A stretch of 58,017 nucleotides of DNA from the NCBI GenBank assembly GCA_903863885.1, contig CAIPEB010000068.1, forward strand, positions 1-58,017, read 5' to 3'. The stretch comes from an uncultured Planctomycetaceae bacterium. Lineage in GTDB: Bacteria > Planctomycetota > Planctomycetia > Pirellulales > Pirellulaceae. Shown in pieces: positions 25,807-33,312 of this stretch. The notes under the pieces are model-generated. The model was not told where the DNA came from, made no database searches, and saw only the letters and a list, made by a program, of their open reading frames with translations. Position numbers and translations under genes: made by a program. Each line of letters begins with the position of its first letter. Position 1 is the first letter of the stretch.

Positions 25807-26606
25807 CAACGTCGAATGCGCCTTCGATTCAACAGTTGTTTGACCTTCAGGGACGCGTTGCGGTTGTCACCGGCGCCGGGGGATATCTTGGCTGGGCGAT
25901 GGCCGAGGCGCTCGCTGAAGCCGGCGCGAAAATCGTGGTGTCGAGCCGCAGTCTCGAGAAAGCCCGATCGACCGCGGACGCCTTGGGCGGACGCGAAAAA
26001 GGCCATCATATCGGCGTCAGCCTCGATCATCTCGACGAGGCGTCCATCGAACGCGGCTTTGAGGACGCGATAACGCGGGCCGGCCGCATCGATATTCTGG
26101 TGAACAATGGACACGATCCATTGGCTGCGGATTGGACGACTGTCACCGCGGACCAGTTTCAGCGGCAACTCTCCAATCTCAGCGGCTATTTCCTTCTGGC
26201 GCGGCGTCTGCGCTATCACGCCGTCGCACACCAGAGGCCGGCCAGCATTATCCTGCTCGGTTCGATGTATGGACTCGTCGGTTCGTACCCGGATGCCTAT
26301 GAGGGAGTCTGCGCCGCGAGTCCCGTGGCTTACCATGCGTTGAAAGGGGGCATCGTTCAGATGACTCGCCATCTTGCGGTCTATTGGGCACCGGATCGCG
26401 TGCGGGTGAACTGCCTCAGCCCCGGACCGTTTCCGAATCCGAACGCTCCCGCGGAGATGGTCGCGCGCCTGACGCAGAAGTCCCCCATGAAACGCATGGG
26501 TTTGCCCCACGAACTGAAGGGAGCGATCGTGTTTCTCGCATCCGATGCGAGCAGCTACATGACCGGACAGAACCTCGTGATCGACGGCGGTTGGACCGCG
26601 TGGTGA
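25803..26606 (+). CDS. SDR family oxidoreductase, PtmA-like
   Basis: A 267-residue classical short-chain dehydrogenase/reductase. The cofactor motif is VTGAGGYLG, the strand motif ILVNNGH has Asn101, and the catalytic Ser154, Tyr177 and Lys181 occur in LLGSMYGL and SPVAYHALKGG. The C-terminus LASDASSYMTGQNLVIDGGW followed by TAW is characteristic of the PtmA-like branch found in legionaminic-acid and other surface-sugar loci. The ATG overlaps the preceding reductase stop by four bases. It lies 32 bp upstream of an aminotransferase gene. Likely an oxidation or reduction of a sugar or sugar-acid intermediate. Confidence 0.9.
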   Translation: MTTSNAPSIQQLFDLQGRVAVVTGAGGYLGWAMAEALAEAGAKIVVSSRSLEKARSTADALGGREKGHHIGVSLDHLDEASIERGFEDAITRAGRIDILVNNGHDPLAADWTTVTADQFQRQLSNLSGYFLLARRLRYHAVAHQRPASIILLGSMYGLVGSYPDAYEGVCAASPVAYHALKGGIVQMTRHLAVYWAPDRVRVNCLSPGPFPNPNAPAEMVARLTQKSPMKRMGLPHELKGAIVFLASDASSYMTGQNLVIDGGWTAW

Positions 26607-26638
26607 TCAACGAAATGCGAGACGAGGAGCAATGCACC

Positions 26639-28000
26639 ATGTCGGACTCCGCCAAACCCGCCCGCGTTCCGCGTTCGATGGCGATCTACGCGCGAGCCAA
26701 GGAGTTGATTCCCGGAGCGACGCAACTGATCAGCCGCCGTCCGACCCGCGTGGCCATGGGCGTCTCGCCGGTTTACGCGGTGCGAGCAAGCGGTTCGCGG
26801 TTCTGGGACGTGGACGGCTTTGAGTACATCGACTGGGCCAGCGGCATCGGCGCCATCCTGCTGGGTTACTGCGATCCGGTGGTGGACGAGGCGGTCAAGC
26901 AGCAGATTTCGCATGGAACCATGTATTCGGTCAACCACGAACTCGAAATCGAACTGGCCGAAGAACTCTGCCGCTCGATTCCCTGCGCGGAGATGGTCCG
27001 CTACGCGAAATGCGGAGGAGAGGCATGTGCCATCGCAGTGCGGATCGCGCGCGGCACGACCGGCCGCGACAAAATCCTGTTCTGCGGCTACCACGGTTGG
27101 CACGACTGGTATCTCGCCGCGAATCTGGCTCAGGAAGCGAGTTTGAACTCGCACCTGTTTCCAGGCATCGAGCCGATCGGAGTTCCGCAATCGCTCTCGG
27201 GCACCGCGCTGCCGTTCGCTTACGGCGACCTTGAAGGTCTCGCCCGGCTGCTGGAAGAGAATCATGGCGAAACGGCCGCAATCATCATGGAGCCGCTACG
27301 ATCCGAACTTCCCCCCGAGGGCTATCTGGCAGGAGTGGCGGAACTCGCGCGCAAGCACGGAGTCGTGCTCATCTTCGACGAGGTCTCCTCGGGGCTGCGG
27401 TTCAGCACGGGCGGAGTGCAGCAATACGTTGGCGTTGTTCCCGACATGGCCGTCTTTGCCAAGTCGATCTCCAACGGATATCCGATGGCGGCCGTCGTGG
27501 GAAAACGAGAAGTGATGGAACCGGCCGCGCGCATGTTCATCTCGAGCACTTACTGGAGCGACACCATCGGCCTGCGTGCGGCGCTCACAACGCTCCGCGA
27601 AGTGCGCCGTCGCAACGTGCCTGCGCAGCTCTGGCAATTCGGCGCACGTTTGAAATCCGGCTTGAACGCCGTGGCGATTGAGGTTGGAGCGAATGAAGCG
27701 AAAGCTGCGGTGCGTTGCGTCGGAGTGGATGTTCACCCGCACCTTGAGTTCTTGATAGACGAACCGAGACTGCGAAGTCAGATCGCGACCCTGTATATCC
27801 AGGAGATGGCCAAACGCGGTTGCCACGGCTTTGCCGCGTTCTATCTCAACGCTGCGCAGGGCGAAGCGGATCTCGCACAGACCCTCGATGCTGCGCGCGA
27901 GACCTTCACCGTCATTCGCGATTGCCTTGCAGCGGGCAACGTCGAACAGAAACTGGAATGCGACATCCAGCAGGACGCCTTCCGGCGCCTGGTGAGGTGA
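26639..28000 (+). CDS. Class III PLP-dependent aminotransferase (glutamate-1-semialdehyde aminomutase-like)
   Basis: A 453-residue PLP enzyme of the class III aminotransferase family. Visible are GGEACAIAVRIARGTTGR, the phosphate-binding and ring-stacking region GYHGWHDWY, Asp247 in LIFDEVSSGLRF and the PLP lysine Lys275 in VFAKSISNGYP. The sequence resembles GSA aminomutase, but the SDR and aldo/keto reductase neighbours point to transamination of a sugar or sugar acid rather than to porphyrin synthesis. ATG 26639 follows GAGGAG by nine bases; the frame is open further upstream without a ribosome site. It ends the five-gene run; a hairpin with A-tract lies 40 bp downstream. Confidence 0.88.
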   Translation: MSDSAKPARVPRSMAIYARAKELIPGATQLISRRPTRVAMGVSPVYAVRASGSRFWDVDGFEYIDWASGIGAILLGYCDPVVDEAVKQQISHGTMYSVNHELEIELAEELCRSIPCAEMVRYAKCGGEACAIAVRIARGTTGRDKILFCGYHGWHDWYLAANLAQEASLNSHLFPGIEPIGVPQSLSGTALPFAYGDLEGLARLLEENHGETAAIIMEPLRSELPPEGYLAGVAELARKHGVVLIFDEVSSGLRFSTGGVQQYVGVVPDMAVFAKSISNGYPMAAVVGKREVMEPAARMFISSTYWSDTIGLRAALTTLREVRRRNVPAQLWQFGARLKSGLNAVAIEVGANEAKAAVRCVGVDVHPHLEFLIDEPRLRSQIATLYIQEMAKRGCHGFAAFYLNAAQGEADLAQTLDAARETFTVIRDCLAAGNVEQKLECDIQQDAFRRLVR

Positions 28001-28032
28001 CCGCGTCTGCTCCGGTTTGCCTGCCGCTTCAC

Positions 28033-28068
28033 AAAAAAACGACGCGGAGTCCGGGGAACTCCGCGTCG
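28033..28068 (-). terminator. Rho-independent terminator of the minus-strand Gfo/Idh/MocA gene
   Basis: An 11-bp stem (CGACGCGGAGT at 28040-28050 with ACTCCGCGTCG at 28058-28068) and 7-nt loop. Read on the minus strand it is followed by seven T, so it terminates the gene ending at 28111. It also lies between two convergent genes, and the stem alone may slow transcription from the aminotransferase side. Confidence 0.85.
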
Positions 28069-28110
28069 CAGTGGTTCAATTTTCAACTCGGTTCTTCAGA
28101 GCGACTCTCT

Positions 28111-29424
28111 TCAGATCAGCTTCGTGATGCCCGGACGGGGCAGCGGGTAGTTGCCGTTGGCCTCGGGCTTTGTGGGCGGTTCCATCTGCAGCGTGGTGGC
28201 ATCCGGCGAGGGACCGAATTGGAATTCGGCTTTCGCGACCGCGTCGAAATCCGTTTCGCTGCCCGCGTAACTGGCGATCTGACCGAGCACTGTCACCATG
28301 GTGCTGTTGGCCATGTGATGGCCGCTGTTGATCGGCTTGCCGGTGCGGACTGCTTCGATCAGAGCCTTCTGTTCGTCGTCGTACGGATTGTTGCCGGGGC
28401 CTTTGAATTCCCAGTTGGTCTCGCCTTCAATGCGGCAGTTTCCAAGGTAGCATTTTCCCTTGGTGCCCATGATGATGTCGCTCGAGTTGTTGTAGCAACC
28501 GGCCTGTGTGCGACACAGCGCATAGACGCGAGTGCCCGATGCGTACTCGTAAACGACCGTGTGATGATCGAACATGTCGCCGTAGATTTCGCCGAAAGAG
28601 GACGATCGGCCGGCCAGACCGAACGCCCACTTGGGCATCTCTTCCTTCAGAATCCACGAAGCGCGGTCCATGTTGTGGACCAGCGATTGAATCACGTCGT
28701 CGCCGGACAGCCAGCAGAAGTGGTACCAGTTGCGGAACTGGTAATGCAATTCGCTGTAGCCCTGTGCCCGCTCCTCGAGTTGATACGGGCCGCGAAGGAA
28801 CATGGACTGCATCGCCACGACATCGCCGATTGCTCCGTCGTGGATGCGTTTGACCGTTTCCTGGTATCCCTTGTGGAATCGGCTCTGCAGGCCGGACAGC
28901 AGGCTGAGCCCTTTCTTTTCCGCCATTTCCGCCGCGGCCTTCACTCGACGCACGCCGATGGGGTCGATGCCGTGGGGCTTTTCGACGAAGACGTGTTTGC
29001 CGGCCTTGATCGCCGCTTCGGCGTACATCGGATGGAACTTCGAGGCACACGCGATAAGCACGACATCGACGTTCTCGATGACGTTCTTGTAGCCGTCCAG
29101 TCCGTGGAAGCAATGATCGTCGGCCACCACGACCTGTTCCGGAAACATATCTTTTAATCGCTTGCGGCTCGATTGCACCCGGTCCTCGAACACGTCCGTC
29201 ATCGCGACGAGCTTGACGAAAGGTCCGGCCTTGAGGCTTTCGGCGGCAGCTCCGGAGCAGCGGCCGCCGCAGCCGATCATGCCGATCTTGATCACCTCGT
29301 CGCCCGCCGCATGCGCGCTGCGCGCCAAGGATAGTCCGCTCAGCGCGAGCGAACCGGCGGCGGAGGCTTTGAGAAAATCTCGGCGCGTGGTGTTCGACTC
29401 TGGTGTGCGATTTTCTTTCTGCAT
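28111..29424 (-). CDS. Gfo/Idh/MocA family oxidoreductase, Tat-exported (second copy)
   Basis: A 437-residue paralogue of the oxidoreductase at 19423-20730. The Tat signal is TTRRDFLKASAAGSLALSGL with cleavage near AHAAGD. The Rossmann core reads IKIGMIGCGGRCSG and VAMTDVFEDR; the family motif is HVFVEKPHGIDP. The C-terminal domain has NWYHFCWLSGDDVIQSLVHN, which differs from the first copy, so the substrate probably differs. ATG 29424 has GGAAGGAG at seven bases. It follows the UroD-like gene on the same strand (171-bp gap), repeating the Gfo/Idh/MocA plus UroD pairing seen at 15.7-20.7 kb. Confidence 0.9.
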   Translation of the reverse strand: MQKENRTPESNTTRRDFLKASAAGSLALSGLSLARSAHAAGDEVIKIGMIGCGGRCSGAAAESLKAGPFVKLVAMTDVFEDRVQSSRKRLKDMFPEQVVVADDHCFHGLDGYKNVIENVDVVLIACASKFHPMYAEAAIKAGKHVFVEKPHGIDPIGVRRVKAAAEMAEKKGLSLLSGLQSRFHKGYQETVKRIHDGAIGDVVAMQSMFLRGPYQLEERAQGYSELHYQFRNWYHFCWLSGDDVIQSLVHNMDRASWILKEEMPKWAFGLAGRSSSFGEIYGDMFDHHTVVYEYASGTRVYALCRTQAGCYNNSSDIIMGTKGKCYLGNCRIEGETNWEFKGPGNNPYDDEQKALIEAVRTGKPINSGHHMANSTMVTVLGQIASYAGSETDFDAVAKAEFQFGPSPDATTLQMEPPTKPEANGNYPLPRPGITKLI

Positions 29425-29595
29425 CGTTGCGCTCCTTCCGGCAGTCCGGTTTTGCATGCGTTCGAAAGACAACTATACGAATCGCGGACCAGTATAAACC
29501 AAACAAACCAGCGTGGGAAAAGGTGCACGACTCTGACGGGGCCGAGTTTTGGCAGCCGGCAGGCTGCTGTCGCTGCAGACAAGCCGGAACTTGGC

Positions 29596-30684
29596 TCAGT
29601 AGATATCCACTCGCCGAGCCGAATAACCGAGCGAGTCGAGTGTCCGGTGTATCTGAAAGCAGGTCTCTTCCGGTTGTCCGAGATCCAGATGGTATTGAAG
29701 TTCCAGTTCTCCCTCGCCGTTTTCGTCCACGCTGCGGCGAACCCATGCGTCCATCGCGTCGGGCGTGCCGGTGGTCACCAGATCCACAGGCGGCAGCAGA
29801 TCCACGGGAATCGAGGGGAACCGTTCTCGGATCTTCGACACGCTCGTGCCGGAGCCCACATTCAACGCCGCTAGATTCTCCACGCCGCGAAATGCATCCA
29901 GCAGGTGGTTTGAGAAACCGCACGAATGCAGACGAACCCTGCCCGTGCGGCGGATCAGTTCGTTGAGCGGCGGGAGCACCAGTTCCTTGAATGGCCCGGG
30001 GCCTACCATGCACAACGAACAGTCGCCGACGTGCAACCCGGTGATCTGCATTCCGGCGGCATCCGCGAACAGGCGGATCAACTTCGCGTAGCTGTCGGAG
30101 ATCCATTGAAAAAGCTCGCGGACAAACGGACTGCCATCGGCTATTTCGAGGAACAGTCGTTCGCCGACCAGTTTCTGGGCCGTGGTCACGATGCCGTGCA
30201 CTGTTGCGCGACCGGTCGTATCCCAGAAGAACGGAGGAATGATCGCGAACTCGCTGCCCCATGCTTCTCGAACGGTCCGCACCTGATCGAGAAACACGGA
30301 GATCGGCCAGACATTGGCCCAGTCGAGATCGCACAGTCCGTCAAGGTTCCGCCGATCCGCAAGCGGCGCGGGTGTGATATCGGGATCCTTGTCGCCGTAG
30401 AAAACGAATTCCGCGCCGACTGCTGCGCCAAGGATCAGGTTGGGCTGCAGACCTCCTACCAGAATGACGGGCCGTTGTCTGCCCGTCACCTGAACGAGGT
30501 GTGCCTCGATGTTGTAGACCGGGAAGTCGGGAAACCGCTTTGCCACGAAGGCATGGATGCGGCGCTCGGTCTCAAGGCGTTTGCGCGGTTCGAGAAAGAA
30601 TGGCTCGTCAAAGACGAATCCGCCCTGCTGGTGAAGCCAACCGAAGCTCACGCTGCCCAGCGCGGAAATCCTGGCAGTCGACAT
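29596..30684 (-). CDS. UroD-like (MtaA/CmuA superfamily) protein, paralogue 2
   Basis: A 362-residue UroD-superfamily protein. ATG 30684 has GGGAGG at six bases, and the longer frame upstream is unsupported. The zinc-type motif LHSCG (His253, Cys255), present in MtaA/CmuA methyltransferases, is kept; a Cys at the C-terminal side (PEETCFQI) could be a third ligand. GLHVGDCSLCMVGPGPFKEL carries the usual Asp. It lacks the substrate Arg motif of haem-pathway UroD. No corrinoid protein or MtrH-like partner is encoded here. It is divergent from a DUF6259 glycosidase and upstream of a Gfo/Idh/MocA gene. Confidence 0.78.
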   Translation of the reverse strand: MSTARISALGSVSFGWLHQQGGFVFDEPFFLEPRKRLETERRIHAFVAKRFPDFPVYNIEAHLVQVTGRQRPVILVGGLQPNLILGAAVGAEFVFYGDKDPDITPAPLADRRNLDGLCDLDWANVWPISVFLDQVRTVREAWGSEFAIIPPFFWDTTGRATVHGIVTTAQKLVGERLFLEIADGSPFVRELFQWISDSYAKLIRLFADAAGMQITGLHVGDCSLCMVGPGPFKELVLPPLNELIRRTGRVRLHSCGFSNHLLDAFRGVENLAALNVGSGTSVSKIRERFPSIPVDLLPPVDLVTTGTPDAMDAWVRRSVDENGEGELELQYHLDLGQPEETCFQIHRTLDSLGYSARRVDIY

Positions 30685-31054
30685 GCTCAACCTCCCGCTT
30701 CTTGCGTCATTATCCAAGCGGCCTTGCGTGATTTTGGGAACGCGCGCCGGCGCGTGGACCGGCCTCCGACGAAGAACTTGTCTCAAAACTCGCTCACGAC
30801 CCAACCATCTCGGCAGAGTATCCTTCGAGCGTTCGCTCGCGACTCGCCCGGATTATCCCGGAGCAACATCGAGGACTTCTTCACGCCGGAGATTTTCGTG
30901 CAAGCGTGCGTGCAGGCACATTAGGCGCCCGTTAAACTCACATGTCGAGCCCCGTCTTTCGGCGCATGTGCAAGAGTCAGCCCGACATGCCAGGACGGCT
31001 CGGATTACCCGCCGCGATTGCTCTCAGACACGCCAACTGGAAGGAGAGTCCGCC
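30685..31054. other. 370-bp divergent intergenic region
   Basis: Between the UroD-like gene and the DUF6259 gene. It contains the perfect palindrome CGCGCCGGCGCG (30743-30754) and a small hairpin CGAGCG-TT-CGCTCG (30826-30839). The DUF6259 frame is open through it, but there is no protein similarity or ribosome site before 31055. No gene is supported. Confidence 0.5.
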
Positions 31055-33238
31055 ATGACACCGTGCATCATGCGGTCGATTGTTGCGATGCTGGTTTCGA
31101 TAGGCGCAACCTGCGGCGCGGCGGAAACCGATTCCGCGAGGACGCTGGTATCCGGCGAGTTTCGCTTGACTTTTCAGCAAGTCGCGGATGGTCTGCAACT
31201 GACCGGAATGACGGATACGGCTATTAACAGGGAATTGCTTTCCGCATCGCGGGTGCCGCTGTTCACGCTGACATTGCGCGCCGCCGCGGATCAACCGGAA
31301 TTCAAGATCAATTCGGACTCCGGTTGGGGAGTCATTGAGTGGAATGCGTCTGCGGCCGATGGAGCGACGGTCATGCGATGGGCCAGGCCCGCCGAGGGCC
31401 GCGCGGGCGACTTGTCCGTCGAAGTCGCTGCAAACCCGCACGCGGCGCAGCAGGCGGTTCACTGGACGATTCGCGTGAAGAACGAAGGACCGTGCTGCGT
31501 GCGGCGAGTGGCTTTTCCCCAGGTGTCGATCGCAGACCTGGGGCCCGACGGCGAGGTGCTGTTCCCGCGAGGCAGCGGCGAGGTTCAGACCGGCCTTTGG
31601 CAGCGCGACTTCGGCTACTCCGGATTGTACCCGGGGGGCTGGACCTCGATGCAGTTTCTGGCCGCCTATCAACGTGCATCGAACACCGGGCTGTACCTGG
31701 CGGTGCATGATCCGTTGGCCAGCACCAAGGACATCGCGGTCGAAAGCCGTGCGAAAGACAGGGCAGTGCTGCTGCGCATGGAGCATCCCGCGCCGGCGAT
31801 GAACCAGCCCGGCAACGATTTCGAGTTGAGCGGCACTGCGGTAACGCAGCTGCTGCGCGGCGACTGGTTCGACGCTTCGGTGATCTATCGCGATTGGGTC
31901 CGCAAAGAAGCACGCTGGTATCCGAAACTCGGAAAGGACGGGCGCGACGATACGCCGATGTGGATGCGGGAATTGTGCGCGTGGGCCATGACGGGCGGTA
32001 CGCCGCAGGATTGTGCCGACAGCGTCGCGAAGATGGCCGAGTATTTCGGAATGCCGGTCGGGTTTCACTGGTACAACTGGCACCAGATTCCCTTCGACAA
32101 CGACTATCCCCATTACTTCCCTGTCAGAGACGGCTTTGCCGACGGAGTGAAGAAGCTCCAGGCATCGCACGTGCATGTGATGCCTTATATCAATGGCCGC
32201 TTGTGGGACACGCACGACAAGGGGAGCGAGGATCTTGAGTTCTCGAAGATTGCGTTGCCTGGCGTCACCAAGCAGGAAGACGGCCAGCCGTTCATAGAGT
32301 CGTACGGCAGCAAGGAAAGCGATGGACAGCCTGTGCGGCTTGGAGTCATGTGCCCGACGACCGAGGTGTGGCGCAAGAAAGTCGACGAGATCGTTGGGCG
32401 GCTGTTCGGGGAATACGGACTTGACGCCGTATATATCGACCAGATTGCCGCCGCGTCACCTACGCTGTGCAGTGATGCGTCGCACGGTCATCCCGCGGGC
32501 GGCGGACACTGGTGGACTGAAGGCTACTGGCAACTGCTGGATGACATCCGACGCAAGATGCCGGCGGACCGCATGCTCACCACCGAGTGCAACGGCGAGC
32601 CGTTCATCCGCTGCTTTGACGGCTACCTCACCTGGCACTGGCAGTTCGACGGCCAGGTTCCGGCATTTCCCGCAGTTTACGGCGGCGCAATTCAGATGTT
32701 CGGTCGTGCTTATCGCGGGGGCGCCACGAAAGATCTGGCATTGCGCATGAAGGCCGGACAGCAACTGGTTTTTGGCGAGCAACTCGGCTGGCTGGAACCG
32801 GGGATCGTCAACGAACCGGCAAACGCCGCGTTCTTTCGCGAGGCCGTGCGTCTGCGCTGGCAGTTGCGTCCCTACTTTTTCCGCGGCGAGATGGCCAGAC
32901 CGCCGCGACTGGAGACCGAGATACCGAACGTCAAGGCCGATTGGCAATGGTCCGGTGAGTGGCCCGTCCAGACACCGGCCGTTATGACCGGCGCCTGGCG
33001 CATTCCCAGCGAGGGCAAAGTCGTGCTGATCTTCGCCAATGTGAGCGACAATCCCGTCGCATCCAAGTTGGATTTCGACTCGCTGCGTTACGGGCTCGAA
33101 GCCAAGCCGCACAAACGAACCGTGATCACGCAAGACGGACCGGGCGAGTCCGGCACGATCGAGCCCGCGTGCAAATTGGATGTCAATTGCCCGCCGCGCA
33201 AGGTCTTCGCATGGGAGATATCCTCGGCAAGTCCGTGA
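31055..33238 (+). CDS. Secreted DUF6259 glycoside-hydrolase-like protein
   Basis: A 727-residue secreted protein. ATG 31055 follows GGAAGGAG and starts a short signal peptide (MRSIVAMLVSIGATCGAAE region). An N-terminal beta-sandwich (about 25-290) has Trp/Gly-rich strands such as SGLYPGGWTSMQF. The TIM-barrel part includes GMPVGFHWYNWHQIPFDNDY, VHVMPYINGRLWD, LDAVYIDQIAAA with a likely catalytic Asp, and LTTECNGEPF with a likely acid. This layout fits DUF6259, related to GH36/GH66-type barrels. A C-terminal beta domain ends the protein. Expected to act on an extracellular polysaccharide; the linkage is unknown. Confidence 0.75.
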   Translation: MTPCIMRSIVAMLVSIGATCGAAETDSARTLVSGEFRLTFQQVADGLQLTGMTDTAINRELLSASRVPLFTLTLRAAADQPEFKINSDSGWGVIEWNASAADGATVMRWARPAEGRAGDLSVEVAANPHAAQQAVHWTIRVKNEGPCCVRRVAFPQVSIADLGPDGEVLFPRGSGEVQTGLWQRDFGYSGLYPGGWTSMQFLAAYQRASNTGLYLAVHDPLASTKDIAVESRAKDRAVLLRMEHPAPAMNQPGNDFELSGTAVTQLLRGDWFDASVIYRDWVRKEARWYPKLGKDGRDDTPMWMRELCAWAMTGGTPQDCADSVAKMAEYFGMPVGFHWYNWHQIPFDNDYPHYFPVRDGFADGVKKLQASHVHVMPYINGRLWDTHDKGSEDLEFSKIALPGVTKQEDGQPFIESYGSKESDGQPVRLGVMCPTTEVWRKKVDEIVGRLFGEYGLDAVYIDQIAAASPTLCSDASHGHPAGGGHWWTEGYWQLLDDIRRKMPADRMLTTECNGEPFIRCFDGYLTWHWQFDGQVPAFPAVYGGAIQMFGRAYRGGATKDLALRMKAGQQLVFGEQLGWLEPGIVNEPANAAFFREAVRLRWQLRPYFFRGEMARPPRLETEIPNVKADWQWSGEWPVQTPAVMTGAWRIPSEGKVVLIFANVSDNPVASKLDFDSLRYGLEAKPHKRTVITQDGPGESGTIEPACKLDVNCPPRKVFAWEISSASP

Positions 33239-33312
33239 GCGACTTCGCAACAACCGCAACTGCGGCCGTCGTTGGGTAGAGCGAGAGAACGGGCTGGTTC
33301 CTTTGTTCTGCC

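Noticed and set aside
26639-28000. hemL, glutamate-1-semialdehyde aminomutase for porphyrin synthesis
   Set aside because: Neighbours are an SDR, an aldo/keto reductase and an aldolase; similarity to GSA aminomutase is at family level only.
28427-30334. A 635-codon minus-strand frame spanning two genes
   Set aside because: It is in a shifted frame across Gfo/Idh/MocA, the gap and the UroD-like gene, and resembles no protein.
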